This document shows positions 25,198 to 33,112 of a stretch of DNA of 55,344 nt, piece by piece. The position numbers and the translations under genes are program-made. Every line of letters starts with the position of its first letter. Within the stretch, counting starts at the first letter, position 1. The notes below the pieces were generated by a model. The model had not been told where the DNA came from. It saw only the letters and a program-made list of their open reading frames with translations, and did no database searches. The stretch spans positions 1 to 55,344 of the forward strand of contig CAMGBT010000007.1 in the NCBI GenBank assembly GCA_946011725.1. The letters run 5' to 3'. This DNA is from an uncultured Bacteroidales bacterium (GTDB lineage Bacteria > Bacteroidota > Bacteroidia > Bacteroidales > Muribaculaceae).

Positions 25198-27192
25198 TTA
25201 TTTGTTGTGAAACTTAGCCGAGGAGGCGTTGAGCCAATCTACGAATGCGTTGACGTCTTCATTGTAAACGCGGGCGCCGGCCAGCGGACTGCCTTCGGAG
25301 TCGAGGGTGACGTAGTAGGGCTGCGAGTTGGTGCCGAATTTGTGGCGTTGGAGATAGCTCCAGCGCTCGCCGGTGGTGGTGATTTCGGTGGTGCCGCCGT
25401 ATTCCTCCACGGTGTAAGGCTTGGCCAACTCTTGGCGCTCGTCCACGATGAGTTTGATGAGCACAAAGTCATTCTCCACGATGCTCTTAACTTGCTCAGT
25501 ATCAAACACTGCGGCCTCCATCTTGCGGCAGTTGACGCAGCCATGGCCGGTGAAGTCGAGCAGCACGGGCAGATTGTTCTTCTTGGCGTAAGCCATACCT
25601 TCTTCATAGTCGTCGAACTCGCGGATTTCGCCGCCATAGAGGTTGAAATCCTGGGTGTTGAGTGGCGGAGCGAAGGCGCTGATGCTCTTGAGCGGGGCGC
25701 CCCAGAGGCCGGGGATGAGGTACATGGCGAATGCCAGCGAAATCAGCGCCATGAAGAAGCGCGGAATCGACACATGTTCTACCGGCGAATCGTGGCTAAA
25801 GCGCAGTTTGCCAAGCAGATACATGCCCAGCAGCACGAAGAGCACAATCCACAGCGACAGGAACACTTCGCGGTCGAGGATGTGCCAGCCGTAGGCCAAG
25901 TCGGCCACCGACAGGAACTTCAGCGCCAAAATCAGTTCGATGAAACCGAGCACCACTTTCACGGTGTTCAGCCACGAGCCCGAGCGCGGCATTTCTTTGA
26001 GCAGCGAGGGGAAGAAGGCAAACAGGCCGAAGGGCAGCGCCAATCCGAGGGCGAAGCCGCCCATGCCGAGGGCCGGGCCGAGGATGTTGCCTTGCGAAGC
26101 GGCCTCCACCAGCAGCGTGCCGATGATGGGGCCGGTGCAGGAGAACGACACCAGCACCAGGGTGAAGGCCATGAAGAATATGGAGATGAAGCCGGTGGTG
26201 GATTCGGCTTTGGAGTCGATGGCGTTGCTCCACTTTGAGGGGAGCTCGATGTTGAACGCGCCGAAGAACGACACGGCAAACACCACCAACAGCAGGAAGA
26301 AGATGACGTTGAATATGGCGCTGGTAGCCAGCTCGTTAAGCGTGCCGGCGCCGAAAATCATGGTGATGGCGATGCCCAGCACCAAGTAGATAATGATGAT
26401 GGACAGGGCGTAAGTGATGGCGTCGGCGATCGAGCGGCTGCGGCTCTTGCCTTTCTTGAGGAAGAAGCTCACGGTCATCGGAATCATGGGCCATACGCAG
26501 GGGGTAAGCAGAGCCACCAAGCCGCCCAAGAAGCCCAAACCGAGAATCACCCACCAAGGCGAATCGGCTTCCGGCTGGTTGGCATCGGCGGCCGCTTCCA
26601 TGTTGACCGGCGCCCAGATGTCGCTCTCAACAGTCTGAGGTTCAGGAGTTTCCACTTTGGGTGCTTCCTCTTCGACTACTTCCTCCTCGGCCTGAGCCAC
26701 GGCCTTCGGGTCGCCGAAGGTGATTTCGAATTTTTCAGTGGCGGGCGGGGTGCAAGCGTCGTCCAAGCAAGCCATGTAGCGAATCTTGCCGGTGATTACC
26801 GCGCCCAAATTTTTGCCGGTGAGGTGGAATTTGCGGGTGAACACCACTTTGCCTTCGAAGGTGGGGATGTTCATTTCCATGCCTTCGTCGTAGTGGACGG
26901 TGGCGGCGGGAGTGGCCACGATTTCGCCGTCGAAGGCGATGTTACAGCCCTCATCCACAGTGATTTCCGTGGGCGGAGGGGGCACGGCGTCGCCCTCGGC
27001 GGGAATCGACAAACCGTAGATATGCCAGCCGGGATTGATCTCGGCGGTCCATTTCAATATGCCCGAAGTGGCGGATATGGTTTGCACTTCGGTGGTCCAT
27101 TTCACATTCACGGGGCGCTGACCCAAGGCGGTCGCTGCACTCAGCAACATGGCCACCACAAGCGCCACAAGGGTATGGATGCGATGATTCAT
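25198..27192 (-). CDS. dsbD: thiol:disulfide interchange protein DsbD
   Basis: Carries electrons from cytoplasmic thioredoxin across the inner membrane to periplasmic reductases. The 664-residue protein has a signal peptide (about 1-24), an N-terminal DsbD-alpha-like domain (about 25-160) with the Cys pair CLDDAC, a Glu/Pro-rich linker, a transmembrane core with its two redox cysteines (CVWPMIPMT and FSCTGP), and a C-terminal thioredoxin domain with GHGCVNCRK (CVNC at 552-555). All three redox pairs are therefore present. It starts two bases after the stop of a stand-alone DsbD-alpha-like gene and shares its promoter. Confidence 0.94.
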   Translation of the reverse strand: MNHRIHTLVALVVAMLLSAATALGQRPVNVKWTTEVQTISATSGILKWTAEINPGWHIYGLSIPAEGDAVPPPPTEITVDEGCNIAFDGEIVATPAATVHYDEGMEMNIPTFEGKVVFTRKFHLTGKNLGAVITGKIRYMACLDDACTPPATEKFEITFGDPKAVAQAEEEVVEEEAPKVETPEPQTVESDIWAPVNMEAAADANQPEADSPWWVILGLGFLGGLVALLTPCVWPMIPMTVSFFLKKGKSRSRSIADAITYALSIIIIYLVLGIAITMIFGAGTLNELATSAIFNVIFFLLLVVFAVSFFGAFNIELPSKWSNAIDSKAESTTGFISIFFMAFTLVLVSFSCTGPIIGTLLVEAASQGNILGPALGMGGFALGLALPFGLFAFFPSLLKEMPRSGSWLNTVKVVLGFIELILALKFLSVADLAYGWHILDREVFLSLWIVLFVLLGMYLLGKLRFSHDSPVEHVSIPRFFMALISLAFAMYLIPGLWGAPLKSISAFAPPLNTQDFNLYGGEIREFDDYEEGMAYAKKNNLPVLLDFTGHGCVNCRKMEAAVFDTEQVKSIVENDFVLIKLIVDERQELAKPYTVEEYGGTTEITTTGERWSYLQRHKFGTNSQPYYVTLDSEGSPLAGARVYNEDVNAFVDWLNASSAKFHNK

Positions 27193-27194
27193 AC

Positions 27195-27650
27195 TTATTT
27201 AAATATATAGGTGAGGGTTTCGGTTTTCGGGGGCAAGCAGTTTTGGTTGTTGCATCCCATAAAGTTGACGGTGGCCACGACTTTGGCGCCGTTGCGATCG
27301 GTGATTTTGAACTTCTGGGTGAATTCCACGTTGGCATCCCACCAGTTGAGGTCCATATCAAACATTTCGTCGTGGACGGTCAGCGGTTTGCGCGAGGGAG
27401 TGAGATTCCCAACCGTCTGAATACCAACGCTTTTGGAGAAGTCGAATTTGGTGGGTTTTGGCCCGTTGGCGGGCAACTGAGTACCATACAGGTGCCAGCC
27501 CTGCTGCACCACGGCGCGCAGAGTGATTACCCCCTCGGTGTCCGAGGTCATCTTCACTGACATACGCCAGCGGATGGCATTAGAGCCTTGAGCAGCGGTG
27601 GCCACCACTGCCAGCAAGGTAATAAGGCAAAATAGTGTAAAACGTTTCAT
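27195..27650 (-). CDS. stand-alone DsbD N-terminal-domain protein
   Basis: A 151-residue exported protein with a signal peptide (about 1-21, ending ATAAQ) and a single domain like the N-terminal domain of DsbD. It has the WHLYGTQLP motif matching WHIYGLSIP in the adjacent DsbD, and the Cys pair GCNNQNCLPP (Cys133 and Cys138) in the place of CLDDAC. It probably accepts electrons from DsbD and passes them to periplasmic or lipid-anchored thiol proteins. The frame extends upstream to 27731, but the promoter at 27668-27699 lies within that stretch, so the ATG at 27650 is chosen. Confidence 0.88.
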   Translation of the reverse strand: MKRFTLFCLITLLAVVATAAQGSNAIRWRMSVKMTSDTEGVITLRAVVQQGWHLYGTQLPANGPKPTKFDFSKSVGIQTVGNLTPSRKPLTVHDEMFDMDLNWWDANVEFTQKFKITDRNGAKVVATVNFMGCNNQNCLPPKTETLTYIFK

Positions 27651-27667
27651 ACTTAGGTAATTTTTCG

Positions 27668-27699
27668 CAAAGTTACAAAGAATCCTCAACAAAAACAAA
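27668..27699 (-). promoter_or_regulatory. promoter of the dsbD operon
   Basis: On the minus strand: TTTG (27699-27696), 20-base spacer, TAACTTTG (27675-27668). Transcription would start near 27662, giving a leader of about 12 bases, too short for a Shine-Dalgarno site. Confidence 0.78.
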
Positions 27700-27751
27700 A
27701 AAAATCGCAATCGGCGCGCCAATTTATGCAAAAATGGCCATGGCTGACCGG

Positions 27752-27790
27752 CCGAGCAGGAGCTCGGAGTTTGTCCAAAAAGGCTCCGCT
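27752..27790 (+). repeat. dispersed ~40-base intergenic repeat, copy 5
   Basis: CCGAGCAGGAGCTCGG, then AGTTTGTC, then CAAAAAGGCTCCGC. It starts about 50 bases upstream of the dsbD-operon promoter and ends eight bases from the flippase stop codon at 27798. Confidence 0.7.
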
Positions 27791-27797
27791 TGGGGGG

Positions 27798-29282
27798 TTA
27801 CTTGCGCAGCAGGCGGCGCAGGCGGCCGGGTAGGGGTAGGGGCTCGAAGCGGAGAATGGCCACCACGAAGGCTGCCAGCAGGAGGGTGCGCAGGGTCAGG
27901 CGCAAGGCCAATGGCAAGGCTTGCAGGCCGTAGAAGCCGCCGTAGTAGAGCACTGCGCCGAAGGCGAAGTAAGCCATGATGCGGCCCACTTGGTAGTCGA
28001 TGGCCATGTGGCGGCGGCCGATGAAGTAGGAGGCGAGCATCATCGAGCCGTAGGAGCAGAACGCGGCCCACGCGCAGCCCGTGTAGCCCACGCGCGGCAC
28101 CAATATAATGTTGAGTGTCAGCGTGATAACTAAACCGAAGATGGAGAAATACGCGCCCCACATGGTCTTGTCGGTGAGCTTATACCACAGCGACAGGTTG
28201 AAGAAGATGCCGAAGAACACCTCCGCCGCCATCACCACCGGCACCACTTTCAGTCCCTCGAAATAGCTCGGCGCAATGAAGTATTTGAGGATGTCGATAT
28301 AGTACATCACCGCTAAGAAGATGAAGGTGCTGAACAGGCAGAAGTATTTCATGGCGTCGCGGTAAGCCGCCGTGCGGTCCTCGCCTTCGGCTTTCGAACG
28401 CTGGAAGATAAACGGCTCATATGCAAAGCGAAAGGCCTGAATGAACATCAGCATCACGATGCCAATCTTGTAGTTGGCGCCGTAGATGCCGAGGCCGCGC
28501 ATGGCTTCCGCGGGGTCGCTGACCAAGTAGGGGTAGATGACCTTGTCGATGGTTTGGTTCATGATGCCGGCGATGCCAAGGATGAGAAGCGGCGCGGAAT
28601 ATTTCAGCATTTCGCGCAGCAGTTGGGGGTTGAACCGATACTTGACGCCGGTCAATTCGCGCCACATCAGCAGCAAATTCACCATCGACGCAATCAAATT
28701 CGACAGGAAAATGTATCCGATGCCGAAGTCGGGTCGGTAGATCCAACTCATTGCGGAGCCCATCAGCGGACAGAGCACCAAGAAGAAGAGGTTGAGGCCG
28801 ATGTTGAGCCCGATGTTGACCAACTTCAGCGCGGCAAAGCGCATCGGGCGGCGTTGCTGGCGCAGGTAGCTGAAGGGGATTGCGGTGAAGGCATCAATGG
28901 CCACGCACGCTGCCATCATCATTACAAACGACTGATGGTCAACGCATTGCATCGCGTTGGAAATCGGCTGCAGCAGGATGGCCACGGCCGCGATGAACGC
29001 CACCGAGGTGGTGGCCAAGGATATGAGCGAGGTGGTGTAGACCAACGATGGGTCGGTCCAGCGCTCGTGGTTCGAGAAGCGGAAGAAGCCGGTTTCCATG
29101 CCGTAGGTGAGGATGATATACAGCAGAGCCACAATAGAATAGATGAACGTGACCACGCCGTATTGGTCTTCGGCGAACAAGTTGGTATATAGTGGTACCA
29201 GGCACCAATTGAGGAAGCGTCCCACAATCGAACTGATGCCATAAATCGCAGTATCTTTAGCTAATGATTTGATTCCGGCCAT
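27798..29282 (-). CDS. polysaccharide flippase (Wzx-like, MOP superfamily)
   Basis: A 494-residue inner-membrane protein with about fourteen hydrophobic helices and a polysaccharide-biosynthesis profile: SLAKDTAIYGISSIVGRFLNW at the N terminus, an LVPLYTNLFAEDQYGVV motif and a repeated hydrophobic C-terminal domain. It probably flips lipid-linked glycan units across the membrane. The frame extends to 29306, but the predicted transcription start is near 29298, so the ATG at 29282 (MAGIKSL) is used. There is no glycan cluster around it; the only glycosyltransferase in the window is 10 kb away. Confidence 0.88.
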   Translation of the reverse strand: MAGIKSLAKDTAIYGISSIVGRFLNWCLVPLYTNLFAEDQYGVVTFIYSIVALLYIILTYGMETGFFRFSNHERWTDPSLVYTTSLISLATTSVAFIAAVAILLQPISNAMQCVDHQSFVMMMAACVAIDAFTAIPFSYLRQQRRPMRFAALKLVNIGLNIGLNLFFLVLCPLMGSAMSWIYRPDFGIGYIFLSNLIASMVNLLLMWRELTGVKYRFNPQLLREMLKYSAPLLILGIAGIMNQTIDKVIYPYLVSDPAEAMRGLGIYGANYKIGIVMLMFIQAFRFAYEPFIFQRSKAEGEDRTAAYRDAMKYFCLFSTFIFLAVMYYIDILKYFIAPSYFEGLKVVPVVMAAEVFFGIFFNLSLWYKLTDKTMWGAYFSIFGLVITLTLNIILVPRVGYTGCAWAAFCSYGSMMLASYFIGRRHMAIDYQVGRIMAYFAFGAVLYYGGFYGLQALPLALRLTLRTLLLAAFVVAILRFEPLPLPGRLRRLLRK

Positions 29283-29303
29283 AACGGTTTTCCTTTCAGG
29301 CTG

Positions 29304-29335
29304 CAAAGTTACGAAATTCCGCTCACCTCACCAAA
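29304..29335 (-). promoter_or_regulatory. promoter of flippase gene
   Basis: On the minus strand: TTTG (29335-29332), 20-base spacer, TAACTTTG (29311-29304), with the extended sequence AATTTCGTAACTTTGCAGCC shared with the tamL promoter. The leader is about 16 bases. Confidence 0.8.
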
Positions 29336-29402
29336 AGTAAGAGGCAAAACGAAGACTGAACAACGAAATTTTTAAAAAATTTGCGTTGATTCGAGCTTCG
29401 TG

Positions 29403-30284
29403 TCAGTCGTCTTGTTCATAATAATATGAATAGTCAATACCCTTCATAAACATCTCGCGATCGTGGATATCTTCGGTCAATGCTCCGGCAATCAGCTGCT
29501 TAAGCCTCTTGGGATTCACCGGACTAAGGCGCATTGCGTTCATATAGTCAGTTTTATTGATTTTGCTCCAATCAACGCACTTTTTCAGCGAGCGTTTCAG
29601 CATCATATCAAGCCAAATACGTGTGCTACGCCCATTGCCCTCCATAAAAGGGTGAGCAATATTCATTTCAACGTATTTATCTACAATTTCTTCCAGGGTT
29701 GATTCCGGCATCTTCTCAATTTGAGCGAGCGTTTGGCCGAGGAACTGCGCCACAGCAAATTGGAAGCCGCCTTTGGAAATATTCTTCTGCCGAATTTGGC
29801 CGGCAAAAGGATAAAGGCCGCCGAAAATGAAAGCGTGGATTTGTTGCAGGCCGCGAGTAGTGCCCACTTCAATAACTTGAAGCAGCGAACTGTCCCAAAG
29901 CTGATAAGCCTTATCACGGCTTTTGCTATCTATCTGATTTTCACCGGAAATCAGCCAGTGGGCAAATGTTGAGGCTCTTTTACTTGGTACCGCATCCACC
30001 AGCCGGAGCAATTCTTCTTGCGGCAGACAGTCGGTGAGGTAACGTTTCCCGTCGGCTGCGAGCAGTTTCAGTTGGTTACAATTTGTAACCAACTCATTGC
30101 CCGCAATAGCCATGCGATGCTTCAGCACCTTCCAGTAATTGCGAGGGTTTTTGCTGTCAGTAAGCACAGCGATAACATCCACCACCGAAAACAGCCATCG
30201 GTTGGAGACATCATCCCAAACCGCGCGCACTTCGCGGTCATTGAAGAAGCGTATTGAGATCTTATGTTGGTTTTCAGCCGGCAT
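29403..30284 (-). CDS. BRO-N-like / Fic domain fusion protein
   Basis: A 293-residue protein. Residues about 9-110 ([38 protein letters not shown]) resemble the BRO-N domain of phage antirepressors. Residues about 130-290 form a Fic domain with the complete catalytic motif [12 protein letters not shown] at 211-222 and a flap-like [11 protein letters not shown]. Fic enzymes usually transfer AMP or another phosphate group to target proteins. The class-defining inhibitory motif (S/T)xxxE(G/N) is not seen anywhere in the protein, and no antitoxin-like small gene is adjacent. The BRO-N part could bind DNA and regulate the gene itself; that is inference. A phage or mobile origin is possible, but nothing else here is phage-like. 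Confidence 0.85.
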   Translation of the reverse strand: MPAENQHKISIRFFNDREVRAVWDDVSNRWLFSVVDVIAVLTDSKNPRNYWKVLKHRMAIAGNELVTNCNQLKLLAADGKRYLTDCLPQEELLRLVDAVPSKRASTFAHWLISGENQIDSKSRDKAYQLWDSSLLQVIEVGTTRGLQQIHAFIFGGLYPFAGQIRQKNISKGGFQFAVAQFLGQTLAQIEKMPESTLEEIVDKYVEMNIAHPFMEGNGRSTRIWLDMMLKRSLKKCVDWSKINKTDYMNAMRLSPVNPKRLKQLIAGALTEDIHDREMFMKGIDYSYYYEQDD

Positions 30285-30305
30285 AAACAGAGAAAGTAAT
30301 TACTG

Positions 30306-30313
30306 CAAAGTTA
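30306..30313 (-). promoter_or_regulatory. -7 box of a possible Fic gene promoter
   Basis: TAACTTTG on the minus strand, 22 bases upstream of the Fic ATG. No TTTG is found at the usual distance (which would fall in the end of the TPR gene), so the promoter is only half supported. Confidence 0.4.
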
Positions 30314-30327
30314 CATCAACGAAATTT

Positions 30328-31005
30328 TTACTTGCGGAGGAGGGCGTTGGCGCGAGATTCCAGGAGAGCGGCGCGGTCGGGGTCGGTGGGTTGCAGATAG
30401 TAGGCGAGGTAGAGTAGGGCGTCGACGTTGTCGGGGTCCACCTGCAGGATGTGCTGCCAGGTGTTGGCGGCGGCGGAGAAGTCGCCGCAGAGCAGGTAGC
30501 CTTGGGCGAGGGTGGCGAGGTAGTCGACCGAATCGGGGATGGGGGCGAGCATCACTTGGGCGTAGTGTACCATCATGGGGCCGTCGCGGCGGAAGGTGTA
30601 GTGGCGGAGCAACTGGCTGTCGATGGCGCGTTGCATCCACGTGAACTGGCGCTGCATCCGCTGCAGGTAAGGGCCAAAGGCGTCGGAATCAGCCGCTTGG
30701 AAGAATTCTCCGCGGACGTTTTCCAACAGCGAGGTCAGGCCGATTCCGTGGGCCATGGCGTCTTCGAGCAGGGAGATGGAGGTGATGGTGTCGCCTGACA
30801 GGTCGTAGGCCACGATGGCGCGCGAATAGAGCTGGAGCGAGTCGGGGCGGTCGGCGATGAGCAGGGAGTAGAGGGTGGCCGCGCGACTCCATTCGCCGTA
30901 GGCAAACTCGCGGTCGGCGCGGATGGCGCGGCGCTCGAATTGCGTGGGCTCGGCGGCGGCCATTAGCGCAGTCAAAAGGGTGAATATCAGCAGTATACGG
31001 CGCAT
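30328..31005 (-). CDS. exported tetratricopeptide-repeat protein
   Basis: A 225-residue protein with a signal peptide (about 1-18, LLIFTLLTALMAAAEP) followed by helical repeats of TPR type, such as ATLYSLLIADRPDSLQLYSRAIVAY and AANTWQHILQVDPDNVDALLYLAYYL. It is probably a periplasmic scaffold; no partner is evident. The ATG lies one base after the stop of the nucleoside kinase gene, so the two are co-transcribed and probably coupled. Confidence 0.85.
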   Translation of the reverse strand: MRRILLIFTLLTALMAAAEPTQFERRAIRADREFAYGEWSRAATLYSLLIADRPDSLQLYSRAIVAYDLSGDTITSISLLEDAMAHGIGLTSLLENVRGEFFQAADSDAFGPYLQRMQRQFTWMQRAIDSQLLRHYTFRRDGPMMVHYAQVMLAPIPDSVDYLATLAQGYLLCGDFSAAANTWQHILQVDPDNVDALLYLAYYLQPTDPDRAALLESRANALLRK

Positions 31006-31006
31006 A

Positions 31007-32671
31007 TTAGTAGGTGAACGAGCTGCCGCCGAGGAATTCGCGCATCAGCGAGGTGGAGGGCACCGAATCCAGGGCGATGGGCTTGAAGTAGTTGATGAAT
31101 CGCAGCAGGCGTTGGGCTTCGCAGTACTCAATGGTGTCGCGCGGCACTTGCTTGAGCAGCGGTTCGGCAAACTGCCCCAACACGGCCAACTCGTAGAGTA
31201 GCGACGAGTTGAACATGGCGTCGGCGTTCTCTTGGTAGGGGAAGATCCACTTCTCTTCGCCGCGGCGCACATCGGGCCAGCGACGGATGGTGTTGAGTGC
31301 ATCGGTGCCGCGGAAGGAGTTGTCGCGGATGATGCGGCGGAGCAGGCGATTGTCGGTGGTGGGTATCCAGTTGTGGCCGTCGATGTTGATGGTGGTCAGG
31401 GCCGACACGTACAGACGGAACTTCAGCTCGTCGGGAATCTGGGCGGTGAGCTCGGGATTGAGGCCGTGGATGCCTTCAATCAGCAGGATGGAGCCGGGGG
31501 TGAGGAGGATGGTGTTGCCGCGGTATTCGCGTTGGCCGGTCTGGAAGTTGTAGGTGGGCAGGGCCACTTCTTTGCCGGCGAGGATGTCGGCCAAGTCGCG
31601 GTTAAACTGCTCGAGGTCAAGGGCATAGAGCGATTCGTAGTCGTAGTCGCCCTTCTCGTCGCGCGGAGTGTGCACGCGGTCCACGAAGTAGTCGTCGAGC
31701 GAGATCATTTGCGGGCGCAGCAGGTTGGTCATCAGCTGGATGGCCAAGCGCTTGGTTGTGGTGGTCTTGCCCGAGGACGAAGGGCCGGAAATCAGCACCA
31801 CGCGCGCCCCGCCTTGCTCGTAGCGGCGGGTGATTTCATCGGCGATGCGGGTGAGCGCCTTCTCGTGGAGCGCTTCCGACACGTTCACCAAGTCGGCCGC
31901 GTGGCCTTGTTCGATGGCGCGATTGAGCACGTTCACCGAATCCACCCCGATGATTTTGTTGAAGGCAATGTAGTCGGTGAAGGCCTTGTACATCTTCTCT
32001 TGGGGCACGAATGCGGCCGGTTGCGCCGGGTTCTTGGCGTCGAAAGCCATCATCAGCAGGCCGTCCTTGTAGGGGAGCAACTGCCACACGTTCACCATGG
32101 CTGTCGACGGCGCCAGCACGCTGTAGAAATTGTCGGCGATGCCGTCGAGGCTGTAGTACTTGGTGTACATCTCGCGGGCGGATTCCAGCAGTTCCACCTT
32201 GTCGGTAAGCCCTTGGCGTTTAAACACTTCGATGGCCTCGGCGGTGGGCACTTCGTGTAATACGAACGGCAGGTCGCGCTCCACCAAAAAACGCATTTCC
32301 GCGGCGATGGCTTGCACCAACTCCGGCGTGCAGTCCACCACCTTGCCCAGCCGGCAGAAGTATCCGCCCGAGAGCGAGTGTTCGATGGTGAGCACCGCCT
32401 GCGGGCACACGCGGCTGATGGCGCAGTAGAGCATCATGCACAGCGAGCGCACGTAAGCGCGTTGGCCCGCGGCCTCGGTCTTGGCGATGAAGCGCACCGT
32501 GCGCGGGCGGTAGATGCGAAACGACATGTGTTCGTGGCGATTGTTCACCAACGCCGAGATGGGCTCGAAGTCGAGGTTGAGGCGCTTGGCCAGTTCGAGC
32601 AGCGACAGCCCCGGCTCAACGGCTATGTTGGAGCCTGTGTTGAGGCAAAAAACGTTCAAAGTATTATCCAT
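31007..32671 (-). CDS. nucleoside (uridine) kinase with ThrRS-like N-terminal domains
   Basis: A 554-residue protein. The first 60 residues resemble a TGS domain, and the next part (to about 190) resembles the second additional domain of threonyl-tRNA synthetase, including the IEHSLSGGYFC stretch. The C-terminal half is a P-loop kinase of the uridine-kinase/PRK family with GPSSSGKT at 296-303, SLDDYFVDR, LIEGIHGLN and LLRRIIRDNSFRG. Family members of this design are annotated as nucleoside kinases; the true substrate is not established from sequence. It is the first gene of a pair with the TPR protein. Confidence 0.88.
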   Translation of the reverse strand: MDNTLNVFCLNTGSNIAVEPGLSLLELAKRLNLDFEPISALVNNRHEHMSFRIYRPRTVRFIAKTEAAGQRAYVRSLCMMLYCAISRVCPQAVLTIEHSLSGGYFCRLGKVVDCTPELVQAIAAEMRFLVERDLPFVLHEVPTAEAIEVFKRQGLTDKVELLESAREMYTKYYSLDGIADNFYSVLAPSTAMVNVWQLLPYKDGLLMMAFDAKNPAQPAAFVPQEKMYKAFTDYIAFNKIIGVDSVNVLNRAIEQGHAADLVNVSEALHEKALTRIADEITRRYEQGGARVVLISGPSSSGKTTTTKRLAIQLMTNLLRPQMISLDDYFVDRVHTPRDEKGDYDYESLYALDLEQFNRDLADILAGKEVALPTYNFQTGQREYRGNTILLTPGSILLIEGIHGLNPELTAQIPDELKFRLYVSALTTINIDGHNWIPTTDNRLLRRIIRDNSFRGTDALNTIRRWPDVRRGEEKWIFPYQENADAMFNSSLLYELAVLGQFAEPLLKQVPRDTIEYCEAQRLLRFINYFKPIALDSVPSTSLMREFLGGSSFTY

Positions 32672-32696
32672 TGTAGAGAAGATTAATCAGAGATGG

Positions 32697-32704
32697 CAAA
32701 GTTA
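32697..32704 (-). promoter_or_regulatory. -7 box of possible kinase-TPR promoter
   Basis: TAACTTTG on the minus strand, 26 bases before the kinase ATG. No TTTG occurs 20 bases further upstream, so only the -7 element is supported. Confidence 0.45.
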
Positions 32705-32856
32705 GCAAAAATCTCCAAATAAAGAACGCCCCGAGCACAAAAAAGTTTGCGAAAAACAAAAAAGCAAAAAAAAGTGGGGTGGGTGATAGAAAACGGCGGG
32801 GGTGAGGCTCTTTATTGCAAACGAAGGGATTATAGTTTTCATAGAATCATGACTTA

Positions 32857-32927
32857 GGTCAGATTCGCTCCTTCTCCCATTCATCCAATCTCGAGGAATC
32901 TGACCGGGGCCGGCCTTGCGCCGGCCC
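32857..32927. other. two adjacent perfect inverted repeats in a 441-base intergenic gap
   Basis: GGTCAGATTC (32857-32866) is the exact inverse of GAATCTGACC (32896-32905), and GGGCCGGC (32907-32914) of GCCGGCCC (32920-32927), almost touching. They lie between divergent genes (kinase and Na/Pi transporter), so they are not at gene ends. The rest of this gap is AT-rich and holds the Na/Pi promoter; I see no credible gene. An operator, a small structured RNA or a decayed mobile element are all possible. Confidence 0.5.
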
Positions 32928-33036
32928 TTTCCCCATTCGTTTCTATTCGGCGGGCGAGGTGCTGCCGCGTGCGGATGGGGGCTAAGGGCAAAAATTGAAA
33001 AAATTTCGGGGGTGGATGTTAAAAAATTATGTAGAA

Positions 33037-33070
33037 ATTGTGAATTTTTAATTAAATATTCGTAACTTTG
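33037..33070 (+). promoter_or_regulatory. promoter of Na/Pi cotransporter gene
   Basis: A good -7 box TAACTTTG at 33063-33070 preceded at 22 bases by ATTG (33037-33040), a one-base deviation from TTTG. The leader would be about 37 bases. Spacer and -33 box are both slightly off consensus. Confidence 0.55.
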
Positions 33071-33112
33071 CGCGGCGAACCCATCGAAGGGTGCAGCCCA
33101 CAAATTTAATAT

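Noticed and set aside
29403-30284. Prophage around the BRO-N/Fic gene
   Set aside because: The neighbours are housekeeping-type genes (flippase, TPR, kinase) and no integrase, capsid, terminase or attachment repeat was seen.
32702-33103. A 133-codon minus-strand frame between the kinase and Na/Pi genes
   Set aside because: It crosses the Na/Pi promoter and two hairpins, is low in complexity, and has no recognisable domain.
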